Assembly: GCA_052034625.1 (NCBI GenBank)
Contig: JBPOII010000007.1
Span: 1-64,000 of the forward strand
Source: JAVBLP01 sp052034625
Lineage (GTDB): Bacteria > Elusimicrobiota > Endomicrobiia > Endomicrobiales > Endomicrobiaceae
DNA: 64,000 nucleotides
Direction of reading: 5' to 3'
Positions 32,730-40,794 of the stretch are shown here, piece by piece (position 1 is the first letter of the stretch; each line of letters opens with the position of its first letter). The notes below the pieces were generated by a model that did no database searches, had not been told where the DNA came from, and was given only the letters and a program-made list of their open reading frames with translations. Position numbers and translations under genes: made by a program.

Positions 32730-33147
32730 GCCGGGCTTTTTTATAACAAATACCCCTGAAGAAACGAGAAAGCTCGGAGGGGAATTCTCAAAACTTTTAA
32801 AAGGCGGAGATATAGTATTTTTAAAAGGCGACCTCGGGAGCGGAAAGACGATTTTTTCTCAAGGAGTCATAAGTGCTTTTGGAAATAAAGGTTTTGCCAG
32901 AAGTTCAAGTTTTATGCTGGTTAATGAATACTTTGCCGGAGACAAAAAACTTTTTCATATCGATCTCTACAGACTTTCTCCTGCAACTGTTTGGGATATA
33001 GGCATAGAAGAGTATCTTTACAGCGGAAATATCTCGCTTATTGAATGGCCTGAAAGACTTGCAGGTGCGCAAAATGAATGTTCTTGGATAATTGAAATAG
33101 AAGCAGAAGAAAATCAAAGAAAAATAAAAATAGAGAAAAGAAAATGA
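32683..33147 (+). CDS. tsaE: tRNA t6A biosynthesis ATPase TsaE
   Basis: This 154-residue P-loop protein has GDLGSGKTIFSQGV (about residues 46-59), FARSSSFMLVNEY (about 70-82) and HIDLYRL (about 91-97), followed by IEWPERL, all TsaE signatures. With TsaB, TsaC and TsaD it makes N6-threonylcarbamoyladenosine at A37 of ANN-decoding tRNAs. The start at 32683 leaves a 47-base overlap with thiL; there is no later ATG before the conserved region. It overlaps tsaB by four bases. Confidence 0.9.
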   Translation: MEKKKNLNIAAISISKPGFFITNTPEETRKLGGEFSKLLKGGDIVFLKGDLGSGKTIFSQGVISAFGNKGFARSSSFMLVNEYFAGDKKLFHIDLYRLSPATVWDIGIEEYLYSGNISLIEWPERLAGAQNECSWIIEIEAEENQRKIKIEKRK

Positions 33148-33815
33148 AAATTTTAGCCGTAGAAACATCGGGAAAAACATTCAGCGTGGCATTGAATGAA
33201 GACGGAAAAACAGTTGTTTCCGTTTATTATGACTGCGGTCATATACATTCAGAAATGTTGGTGCCTGCTGTAGAAAGAATTTTGAAAGACAGCGGAAATA
33301 CTTATAAGGATATAGATAAATTTGCAGTTTCAACTGGTCCGGGAAGTTTTACCGGCATAAGGGTCGGCATGACTGCCGTTAAAACTTTTGCACAAACTCT
33401 CAATAAAGCTGTTGTTGCGGTAGATGCTCTGACTATACTTGAAAACTCCGTCTTTGCAATAAAAGGAATAAAGGTCATTGCCGCTATTGATGCTTTAAGA
33501 GATGAAATATATGTAAAAAGCGGTAAAAAAATAATTTTAAAACATATAGATAAGTTTATTAATGAAAACAAGAAAAACAAAAATAAGATAATTATCGTCG
33601 GAAATGCCGCTCAAGTTTATAAAGAAAAACTTTCAAGAAATTTGGGAAAGATGAGCATATCTCTTCCTGATATAATGCATATGCCGAAAGCTTCGGTGCT
33701 TGCCGAGACGGCAATAGATCTTAAAGGTGAAAGTTTTGTATATGCCGAACCTCTTTATATACGCCGTTCATGGGCTGAGGAAAGTAAAAAAAACAAAAAA
33801 GTAATAATTCTGTAA
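33144..33815 (+). CDS. tsaB: tRNA t6A biosynthesis protein TsaB
   Basis: This 223-residue, ASKHA-fold protein starts MKILAVETSGKTFSVAL and has GCIHSE-like CGHIHSEML (about residues 31-39), STGPGSFTGIRVGM (about 63-76) and FAQTLNK. TsaB is the non-catalytic partner that holds TsaD and TsaE together. The C-terminal PLYIRRSWAEES matches the family. Gene order tsaE-tsaB is common. Confidence 0.92.
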   Translation: MKILAVETSGKTFSVALNEDGKTVVSVYYDCGHIHSEMLVPAVERILKDSGNTYKDIDKFAVSTGPGSFTGIRVGMTAVKTFAQTLNKAVVAVDALTILENSVFAIKGIKVIAAIDALRDEIYVKSGKKIILKHIDKFINENKKNKNKIIIVGNAAQVYKEKLSRNLGKMSISLPDIMHMPKASVLAETAIDLKGESFVYAEPLYIRRSWAEESKKNKKVIIL

Positions 33816-33857
33816 ATCTTTTCAAACTGATTTTAATGAAATTAAACAGTGAAGTTT

Positions 33858-34694
33858 TTACCAGGTTTTTGAAGGTTCAAGAATATAAACTACAACATCT
33901 CTAAACATCCAGGAAAGTTCTTCTTCTGCATTGTTCACGCCGAGATCCACTCTGTCGCCTTTAATGAGATTCCCGGTATCGCCGGCATAACCGTATCCAT
34001 AGCCTGACACAAAAAGCCTTGTCCTTAAAGGTATGACCTTGGGATCAACTGCAATAATGCCTCTCTGCATTTTTTGCCCGAGAAATGTAACTGTGCCGTC
34101 TCCCCATGCAAGCGGATCGCCGGGATAGTAAGCTGTAGCAACCATGTTTTTTCTGGGCATTTTTGTCAGATCATAAACTTTTTCTATCTTATTATCTTCG
34201 GTTATAAGTGCCAAACGATAATACTCTTTTGCAATAGAACGTTCCCTTAATACTTCTCTGTGATGCAGTACTCCGTCATGAAGAGTTTCAATTACATCTT
34301 TTGTGATATTTTTGTCTATGCCTTTTTGCAGCTCTGTTTTTCTCAAATTCGAATTATATCTTCTGCTCCAGGTTATACGGAACGGGACATTTTCTTTTAT
34401 CGTTCTTTTTTCTTTTGTTACCCTTATTATTTTTACTGTCTGCATAGGTTTTACTGTGTTGCTGATATCCGGCAAAACAATATCGTCTTCGCCGAGTTTT
34501 ATATCAAGCATTTTAAGGATATTCTCTATGGGAATGTTTTTATAAGGGGGGATAGTTATAGATTTTCCGTCAACTTCTATAAATGATTCCATGCGCATAT
34601 AACTTATTGATGAAAGAACGCCTGCAAGAATGAACATTCCAAGCGGTACACAGACAAGCTGAATGATTTTTTTTATCTCAATTTTCTTTTTCAT
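33858..34694 (-). CDS. Cell-wall protein with G5-like and 3D domains (YabE/RpfB-type)
   Basis: This 278-residue protein has an N-terminal basic segment and one membrane helix (about residues 13-30), a short DUF348-like segment (about 35-75), a G5-like region (VKIIRVTKEKRTIKENVPF, then GVLHHREVLRE) and a C-terminal 3D domain (MVATAYYPGD, GIIAVDPKVIPLRTRLFV, GDRVDLGV). The 3D domain resembles the active region of MltA lytic transglycosylases, with the Asp residues kept. It is therefore likely to act on peptidoglycan. It is the last gene of the tmk operon, the same relative place as yabE in Bacillus. It overlaps the radical SAM gene by 17 bases. Confidence 0.82.
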   Translation of the reverse strand: MKKKIEIKKIIQLVCVPLGMFILAGVLSSISYMRMESFIEVDGKSITIPPYKNIPIENILKMLDIKLGEDDIVLPDISNTVKPMQTVKIIRVTKEKRTIKENVPFRITWSRRYNSNLRKTELQKGIDKNITKDVIETLHDGVLHHREVLRERSIAKEYYRLALITEDNKIEKVYDLTKMPRKNMVATAYYPGDPLAWGDGTVTFLGQKMQRGIIAVDPKVIPLRTRLFVSGYGYGYAGDTGNLIKGDRVDLGVNNAEEELSWMFRDVVVYILEPSKTW

Positions 34695-35280
34695 CCAAAT
34701 AAGGGCGGACCCTGAAAGAAACGCCTATTTCTTCGGCGATCTTTTGGACTTTTGAAACATCAAGTCCCGGCAGTTCTACTGCCGTGATAACGACTTTCGG
34801 GATATATTCTTTTGCTTTTTTTGCAAAATTTATTATTTCATTAAAAGATTCTTCCTTAAACATCGGTCTGTTCAATTCATTATGTTCCTTTGGATCTGCA
34901 CCGTTAAGACTTATTGATATTATATCAACAAGACCTTTAAGACCCGGCAGAATATTTTTCCCGTGATATCTGTTTGCAAGTCCTGCCGTATTTATCCTTA
35001 CCTTACCGCCATTATCTTTTATCCATTTTGATATTTCAGCTGTTTTTTCAGGATAAATAAGAGCATCACCATATCCGCAGAATATAACTTCATTATATTT
35101 TTTAGGGTCTTCAATGGCTTTTATAACCTCATCTACTGCAGGTTCTTTATCTAATTTAAGATCATTACCTCTAAAATCATTTGCCCATTTATGCTTTATG
35201 CAGTAAGGGCATGCCATCATACATTTATTTGTAATATTCAGATATAAATTATCTCCGTATATATAAGAAATATTGTTCAT
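34678..35280 (-). CDS. TatD-linked radical SAM protein
   Basis: This 200-residue short radical SAM protein has the cluster motif CMMACPYC (CxxxCxxC, about residues 17-24) and GYGDALIYPE (SAM-binding GGE-like region, about 69-78). It overlaps tatD by four bases. A family of small radical SAM proteins found next to or fused with TatD is known; its reaction is not established. The two-gene coupling suggests a common nucleic-acid or metabolite repair task, which is an inference. Confidence 0.82.
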   Translation of the reverse strand: MNNISYIYGDNLYLNITNKCMMACPYCIKHKWANDFRGNDLKLDKEPAVDEVIKAIEDPKKYNEVIFCGYGDALIYPEKTAEISKWIKDNGGKVRINTAGLANRYHGKNILPGLKGLVDIISISLNGADPKEHNELNRPMFKEESFNEIINFAKKAKEYIPKVVITAVELPGLDVSKVQKIAEEIGVSFRVRPYLDEKEN

Positions 35281-36047
35281 TCTTTTTCCCCGATTTTAAA
35301 AAGTTTTAAAGCATTTGCTGTTGTGATCTTTGCAGCTTCTTCAAAAGATATACCTTTAACATTTGCTATCTCTTGAATAGTCTCAGTTATATAAGCCGGC
35401 TCATTGCGCTTGCCTCTGTATTTTTGAGGTGCAAGATAAGGACAATCTGTTTCTACAAGGAGCTTTGTGATATCAGTTTCTTCTACTACCTGTCTCAATT
35501 TGTCAGATTTTGGAAAAGTGACAGGTCCGTCTATGCCAAGTAAAAATCCCATTTGTGTATATATCTTTGCTTCTTCAGGAGTTCCCGAATAACAGTGAAG
35601 AACACCTTTAGGAAAATTTCCGTATTTTTTTAATAAAGTTATCATTTCTTCATAGGCGCTGCGGCAGTGTATTATCACAGGTTTATTGTATTTTACTGCG
35701 ATATCCAGCTGTTTTATAAAAAGTTCACGCTGCATATCTCTTGGCGAAAGATCATAATGATAATCTAATCCTATTTCTCCAACTGCTATACACTTTTCCG
35801 TTTGAACAATATTTTCAAGTTTTTTAAGATCTTCGTCTGTGGCATGTTTGGCTTCATGGGGATGTATACCGAAAGCCACATAGATATTATCATTCTTAGA
35901 GAATTCTAAAGATTTATCCCAAATCGGCATTTCACATGCGATCTCAAAGATTATGCTTACGCCTGCTTCAAAAGCTCTTTGAAGGGTTTCTTTGCGGTCA
36001 TTATCAAATTTAGTGTCAATTAAATGAGCATGTGTATCTATGATCAT
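35277..36047 (-). CDS. tatD: TatD-family metal-dependent hydrolase
   Basis: This 256-residue TIM-barrel amidohydrolase has metal ligands in DTHAHLID (residues 3-10), GEIGLDYHY (Glu about 90), IHCRSAYEE (His about 125), HCYSGTPEE (His about 150) and ETDCPYLAPQ (Asp about 201). TatD proteins have 3'-5' exonuclease or deoxyribonuclease activity. Start and stop both overlap neighbours by four bases, in a metG-tatD-radical SAM series. Confidence 0.92.
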   Translation of the reverse strand: MIIDTHAHLIDTKFDNDRKETLQRAFEAGVSIIFEIACEMPIWDKSLEFSKNDNIYVAFGIHPHEAKHATDEDLKKLENIVQTEKCIAVGEIGLDYHYDLSPRDMQRELFIKQLDIAVKYNKPVIIHCRSAYEEMITLLKKYGNFPKGVLHCYSGTPEEAKIYTQMGFLLGIDGPVTFPKSDKLRQVVEETDITKLLVETDCPYLAPQKYRGKRNEPAYITETIQEIANVKGISFEEAAKITTANALKLFKIGEKE

Positions 36048-37594
36048 TTCTTGTCTGCTATCCTTGGGAACAATATTTCTGCCGCTTGAAGCTGTGAACC
36101 GGCAGGGGAAAACCCATTCGCAGGTATATTTTTATCCGCAAAATACTTTTTTGCCGTTTCATTTATATTGCCTTCAGCACCGTTTATCTTCCATATCTTT
36201 TCTGAGATTTCCGGCATAAAAGGCAGTAAATAGATTACGATAAGGTTAGCTGCCTGTAAATATGAATATATGCATTTAGGCAGTTTTTCCGGCTCGGTCT
36301 TTGCCAATTTCCAAGGAGCATCATTTTCTATCTGCTGATTAACCGCTGTTATGGCATTTTGCAGAGCTTCAGCGGCTTTATGTAATTGAATTGCATTTAA
36401 AGCCGGCACAAAACTTTCTTCAAGTATCTTTTGTGCTTTTTTTGCAAGTTCCAAATCCGGTTCTGTCTGCGGAACTTTCAGATCAAAATATTTCTCGGCC
36501 ATCTTTATCGTTCTTGAAACGAGATTGCCCAGATTATTGGCAAGATCAACATTATATTTAAGTGTCAGTGCTGACCAGGAAATATCGCCGTCGGGACCGA
36601 AAGGTATAAGAGTTACTGCAAGATATCTTGCGGCATCAACACCGAATTTTTCAACAAGCTCTCGAGGGGAAATAACATTGCCGAGAGTTTTTGACATTTT
36701 ATCTCCGTTCAGCGTAAAAAAACCGTGTGAGTATATTTTTTTAGGTGTAGGCAGGTCTATGCCCATAAGTATTGAAGGCCAAATAACAGAATGGAACCAA
36801 AGAATATCTTTAGCCATAAGATGTACATCTGCCGGCCAGAATTTATTCAGCATATCTTCATTTGAAGGATATCCGACGGCTGTTACATAATTTATAAGTG
36901 CATCCACCCAAACATAAGCCGTCTGAGTTTCGTCAAAAGGTATAGGTATGCCCCACTCAAGAGCTGCCCTAGATATGCTTATATCTTCAAGACCAAGTTT
37001 TAATTTTCCAACGATTTCATTCCTTCTTTCTTCAGGCTGTATTTCAATATGTCCTTCTTTTTTGGGATTAGTAATTCTTTCAAGAAGTTCATCTTGGAAA
37101 GAAGAAAGCTTAAAGAAATAGTTTTCTTCTGATTGCAGGGTTGGCTTTTTCTTGTGGTCAGGACAGCAGCCGTTTTCATCAAGGTCTTTTTCTGAAAGGA
37201 ACTTTTCACAGCCCACACAATATAAAGCTTCATATTTATTTTTGAATATAAGACCTTTGTCAAAGAGCTTTTGTACTATAGTCTGCACTGCGGTTTCATG
37301 GCGTTTTTCGGTGGTGCGTATGAAATCATCGTTTGTGATATTCAATAATTCCCAGGCTTCTTTAAATTTTGCACTGGTTTCATCGCAAAGTTCTCTCGGA
37401 GTCTTTCCTTTTTCTTTTGCAGCTTGGGCGATCTTTGCACCGTGTTCATCTGTTCCTGTAAGGAAAAACACTTCAAAACCGTTCAATCTTTTCCATCTTG
37501 CCATAATATCTGCAGCTATGGTCGTATAAGAATGTCCTATATGCGGGATATCGTTAACATAATATATTGGAGTTGTTATATAAAATTTTTTCAT
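36044..37594 (-). CDS. metG: Methionyl-tRNA synthetase
   Basis: This 516-residue class I synthetase has PHIGHSYTTI (HIGH motif, residues 17-26), a zinc knuckle with Cys residues (CVGCEKFLS and GCCPDH, about 126-148) and KMSKT (KMSKS motif, about 296-300), followed by the anticodon-binding helical domain. No C-terminal tRNA-binding EMAP-like domain is present, so this is the short form. It overlaps tatD and ricT by four bases each. Confidence 0.95.
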   Translation of the reverse strand: MKKFYITTPIYYVNDIPHIGHSYTTIAADIMARWKRLNGFEVFFLTGTDEHGAKIAQAAKEKGKTPRELCDETSAKFKEAWELLNITNDDFIRTTEKRHETAVQTIVQKLFDKGLIFKNKYEALYCVGCEKFLSEKDLDENGCCPDHKKKPTLQSEENYFFKLSSFQDELLERITNPKKEGHIEIQPEERRNEIVGKLKLGLEDISISRAALEWGIPIPFDETQTAYVWVDALINYVTAVGYPSNEDMLNKFWPADVHLMAKDILWFHSVIWPSILMGIDLPTPKKIYSHGFFTLNGDKMSKTLGNVISPRELVEKFGVDAARYLAVTLIPFGPDGDISWSALTLKYNVDLANNLGNLVSRTIKMAEKYFDLKVPQTEPDLELAKKAQKILEESFVPALNAIQLHKAAEALQNAITAVNQQIENDAPWKLAKTEPEKLPKCIYSYLQAANLIVIYLLPFMPEISEKIWKINGAEGNINETAKKYFADKNIPANGFSPAGSQLQAAEILFPRIADKK

Positions 37595-38439
37595 TTTTCT
37601 TCCTTAGTTTTTTCTTTATCTTTTTTATGATTATTGTTGTGATGGTTGTTTTTGTTTTTTATCTGTTCAATAGGATAAGTTTTGAATTCTCTCTCTCCGA
37701 ATTCAACAGTAACTGTTTCTTTTATGCAGTCTATCGCATCAAGAGTAGCTTTGCCATTAGGAGTTGATATTGTATCGCCGATCTTGGGAAGACCTTTTTT
37801 TATTTCTTTATAATGTTCGTTTTCATATGAGATACAGCACATAAGCCTGCCGCATAGTCCTGACAGTTTTGAAGTATTAAGTGAAAGATCTTGCTCTTTT
37901 GCCATATCTATAGTTACCGAACTGAAATCTTTTAAGAAGCTCTGGCAGCACAAGACCTGCCCGCATGTGCCTATTCCTCCGACCATTTTAGATTCGTCCC
38001 TTACGCCTATTTGAACCATTTGTATCCTTGTTTTCAAAATATGTCCGAGATCTTTTATCAATCCTCTGAAGTCAACTCTGGTTTCAGAAGTATAGTAAAC
38101 AAAAAGCTTTGAGCGGTCAAAAGTATACTGTACGCAGGTAAGTTTCATATCAAGTTCGTGGTCATAGGCTTTTTCAAGAACTATATTAAAAGCTTTTGCA
38201 TTGCGTTTTTCATTTTCGGCAAGTTTTCTTTTATCTTCTTCTGTTATTTTTCTTAAAACTTTGCCGATATGTTCTTTGTTTTTTTGTATATTTTTTTCTC
38301 TCTCGCATACGGTTCCGGCTTCAATGCCGTGTTCCGTTTCCGCAATTACTCTGTCGCCGGGTTTAAGCTCTAAATGGCCGACTTCAACATAAGCCTTTTC
38401 TTTAATTCTTCTTACCATTATTCCAACTACTTGTGGCAT
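37591..38439 (-). CDS. ricT: PSP1-domain protein (RicT/YaaT)
   Basis: This 282-residue protein has the PSP1 core with Cys-rich motifs GTCGQVLCCQSFLKDF (about residues 156-171) and SGLCGRLMCCISYENEHY (about 190-207), which hold iron-sulfur clusters in the Ric complex of Bacillus (RNA maturation, competence and biofilm control). The C-terminus is an unusual low-complexity tail rich in Asn, His and Lys (NKNNHHNNNHKKDKEKTKEE). Its position between holB and metG is the same as in Bacillus. Confidence 0.88.
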   Translation of the reverse strand: MPQVVGIMVRRIKEKAYVEVGHLELKPGDRVIAETEHGIEAGTVCEREKNIQKNKEHIGKVLRKITEEDKRKLAENEKRNAKAFNIVLEKAYDHELDMKLTCVQYTFDRSKLFVYYTSETRVDFRGLIKDLGHILKTRIQMVQIGVRDESKMVGGIGTCGQVLCCQSFLKDFSSVTIDMAKEQDLSLNTSKLSGLCGRLMCCISYENEHYKEIKKGLPKIGDTISTPNGKATLDAIDCIKETVTVEFGEREFKTYPIEQIKNKNNHHNNNHKKDKEKTKEEK

Positions 38440-38464
38440 GTATTTTCTCCATTGTTTTTATCTA

Positions 38465-39421
38465 TTATATTTTCGACATTTTATTCAGATCGTATAGATC
38501 AAAAAATAAATTATCCAGAACCGTCTGAGCATTAACATTTTTAAGGAGCAGTGCTCTAGAATTGCTAAGCATTTCAAGAGCCGGTGCGGCATTTTGCGGA
38601 TACATTCGGAATTCTTTTTTAGCTTCCGCTATCATCGCATCTATATATTCCACAGCCTCATTTCTGGAAATACCTCTTGAAAGGTCAAGAATATCAGAAA
38701 TATATAGTTTTTCATTTTTGATCTTATACCATAAAGAAAGACCTTCGCTTTCAGTTCCGCTGATAAGATTTGCGGCATCTTCTATTGAACCTTCGCTCAG
38801 TGCTGCGATCTCATTTGCTTTAGCCGATGTAAGCGAATGATTAAGCATAAGATAATTTGCAATTTCCTGCAAGTCCAGAGGTTGGAAAAATAAGGTTTGT
38901 GAGCGCGATACGATAGTCGGAGGAATCGTTTCTTTATGCCTTGCTATAAGTATGATTATTGTATTCTCAGGAGGCTCTTCAAGTGTTTTAAGCAGCGAAT
39001 TTGCTGCCGCAGCATTCATTTTTTCCGCAGGTTCTACTATAAAGACTTTCCATTTTCCTTCATGTATTTTTGTTGAAACTTCCTTCTGCATATATCTTAT
39101 AGTTTCAATTTTAATTGTTTTTTGCTTATCAAGATCTTCATCTTCAAGCTCGGCTTGTTTAACAAAATCTATAAAGTGGAGGTCAGGATGAATGTTCTTT
39201 GTTATTTTTTCACAGTTGGAACATCTGCCGCAGGCACCGATATCTGTTTGCTTAAAATCATTGGTCGTGCAGTTAAGTATCTTTGCAAGTTCAATTGCAG
39301 TATATCTCTTGCCTACGCCGTTTTGCCCCATAAATATATAAGCATGCGGTATTTTGCCGCTTTTTATCTGGCTTGAGAGTATACTTTTTATTTTTTTCTG
39401 GCCTAATATATTTTTAAACAT
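38465..39421 (-). CDS. holB: DNA polymerase III delta-prime subunit
   Basis: This 318-residue AAA+ clamp-loader subunit has GQNGVGKRYTAIELAK (Walker A, about residues 33-48), a four-Cys zinc site (Cys50 in LNCTT, CGRCSNC at about 62-69), EPAEKMNAAAANSLLKTLEEPP (about 131-152) and SRSQ (sensor 1, about 172). The gene lies just downstream of tmk with an eight-base overlap, the common tmk-holB order. Confidence 0.9.
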   Translation of the reverse strand: MFKNILGQKKIKSILSSQIKSGKIPHAYIFMGQNGVGKRYTAIELAKILNCTTNDFKQTDIGACGRCSNCEKITKNIHPDLHFIDFVKQAELEDEDLDKQKTIKIETIRYMQKEVSTKIHEGKWKVFIVEPAEKMNAAAANSLLKTLEEPPENTIIILIARHKETIPPTIVSRSQTLFFQPLDLQEIANYLMLNHSLTSAKANEIAALSEGSIEDAANLISGTESEGLSLWYKIKNEKLYISDILDLSRGISRNEAVEYIDAMIAEAKKEFRMYPQNAAPALEMLSNSRALLLKNVNAQTVLDNLFFDLYDLNKMSKI

Positions 39422-40064
39422 TCTTTAATGCCTTGTCTACAGCTTTCCTTATTAAAAGCTGTGTTTGTTCTATTTCTTTTTGTGTTTTTATTACTTTTAT
39501 TCTTGCCGGATATTTTTTTGCCTGTGCCAGATAACCTTTTCTTACATTATTATGGAATTCAACTGATTCTCTTTCTATTCTGTCTCCGCTTTTTCCATAA
39601 GATTCTTTATCAAGTTCTTTCGCTTTAGTTAAACCGAGATCAGGTTTTATGTCCATATACAAAGTAATCACAGGTTCAATTCCTAAAGAAGCGGCTTTAT
39701 TGAGTTTATTGATAAGTGCAAGGTTAAGATTTCTTCCATAGCCTTGATAAGCTACAGTTGCATCAGTAAATCTGTCACATATTACGATCTTTCCGATGCG
39801 AAGAGCGGGCATAACTATTTCTTCAATATGCTGCACTCTTGAAGCTTCAAATAAAAGCAGTTCTGTTAAAGGAGAAAGATTGGATTTTGGATCAAGCAGG
39901 ATTTTTCGTATGGATTCTGCTAAAACTGTCCCTCCGGGTTCGCGAGTAAGCAATACTTTATAACCTTTATCTTCAAGATACTCTTTTAAGAGTAATGAAT
40001 GTGTCGTTTTGCCGGAACCTTCTCCGCCTTCAATAGTAATAAAAAGAGGTTTGTTTTTTTTCAT
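39414..40064 (-). CDS. tmk: Thymidylate kinase
   Basis: This 216-residue protein starts MKKNKPLFITIEGGEGSGKT (P-loop at residues 13-20) and has LTREPGGT (DR[YHS]/REPGGT region, about 46-53) and CDRFTDATVAYQG (about 101-113). It makes dTDP. ATG at 40064 is chosen because it starts the conserved strand; the longer frame adds 13 unrelated residues. It is the first gene of a seven-gene minus-strand operon. No clear ribosome binding site is visible. Confidence 0.92.
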   Translation of the reverse strand: MKKNKPLFITIEGGEGSGKTTHSLLLKEYLEDKGYKVLLTREPGGTVLAESIRKILLDPKSNLSPLTELLLFEASRVQHIEEIVMPALRIGKIVICDRFTDATVAYQGYGRNLNLALINKLNKAASLGIEPVITLYMDIKPDLGLTKAKELDKESYGKSGDRIERESVEFHNNVRKGYLAQAKKYPARIKVIKTQKEIEQTQLLIRKAVDKALKNV

Positions 40065-40437
40065 TTTAAATATAATTCTATAAAAAAAGCGACATACTGT
40101 CAAAACGCAGCTAATAATATAGTTAATAGAGAATAATTAATTAATAATTGTTGTCTGTGTCGTTTTTTTCTCGCCCTGCCTCTTTTTTGTCATCTCCCTC
40201 CCTTTGGATTCTTTTTTACTTTGTCTTTGCAGTTGTCGTTGATTCGTAATTGTTGTTATTGTCGCCTATAAAAAGTGCTAAGCCAAATATAAAAAATGTT
40301 TTCTTTTTTTCTTTTTATATATACTTTAAATATATAAATAAAAATATAGTTTCATCTAACTTTATTGACAAACTTTTTTGTCAATGCTATATATATTTGA
40401 TAAATCAACACAAATCAATGCTAAATATGGGGGAAAA
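40065..40437. other. Divergent intergenic region between tmk and hydrogenase operon 1
   Basis: 373 bases, very AT-rich. It contains T-rich tracts with ATTCGTAATT-type words at about 40150-40262 and the hydrogenase promoter/operator at 40365-40393. No gene, tRNA or R1/R2 copy is seen. Confidence 0.7.
40365..40393 (+). promoter_or_regulatory. Promoter of [FeFe] hydrogenase operon 1 with overlapping inverted repeat
   Basis: TTGACA (40365-40370), 17-base spacer, TATATA (40388-40393). The -35 box is one arm of a perfect inverted repeat TTGACAAA-CTTT-TTTGTCAA (40365-40384), so a protein bound here would block the promoter. The repeat does not match the usual Rex box (TTGTGAANNNNTTCACAA). The first gene starts 45 bases after the -10 box. 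Confidence 0.7.
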
Positions 40438-40794
40438 ATGAGCTCTCCAAAAGAACTTTTTCAAGCAAAGAAAGAGAAGGCAAAACAAGAACTGGAAAAG
40501 GCGGGTTTTTTTAAACCTTTCAGAGTTTATGTAGGCTCAGCAACATGTGAAAATGCTGCAGGTGCTCAGTCGGTAATGGAAGTATTCATAAAAGAACTTT
40601 CAGATATTTCCGGCAAAGTGTATTTAAGCAAAAAGGGCTGTTCCGGCAGATGTAATCTAGAACCTACTGTTGAAGTTTTAGAAGAGGGTAAAGAGCCTGT
40701 ACAGTATGTGCAAGTAACAGAAGAAAAAGCTCGCCAGATAATAGAAAAACATTTGAAAAATGGCGAAATACAGCATCAGTGGGTGATAAAATGA
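40438..40794 (+). CDS. Stand-alone thioredoxin-like ferredoxin subunit of hydrogenase 1
   Basis: This 118-residue protein corresponds to the N-terminal thioredoxin-like [2Fe-2S] domain that is fused to HydB in operon 2 (48077) and in Thermotoga. Only three cysteines are present: Cys37 in SATCENAAGA, and Cys68 and Cys72 in KKGCSGRCNLEP. The family usually has four, so the fourth ligand is missing or replaced. ATG at 40438 follows GGGGGAAAA; the longer frame is unlikely. Its stop overlaps the next ATG (ATGA), which shows coupling with hydB. Confidence 0.82.
   Translation: MSSPKELFQAKKEKAKQELEKAGFFKPFRVYVGSATCENAAGAQSVMEVFIKELSDISGKVYLSKKGCSGRCNLEPTVEVLEEGKEPVQYVQVTEEKARQIIEKHLKNGEIQHQWVIK

Noticed and set aside
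40365..40384. Rex binding site at the hydrogenase 1 promoter
   Set aside because: The inverted repeat is real, but its half sites (TTGACAAA/TTTGTCAA) do not match TTGTGAA/TTCACAA, so it is reported only as an operator for an unknown regulator.
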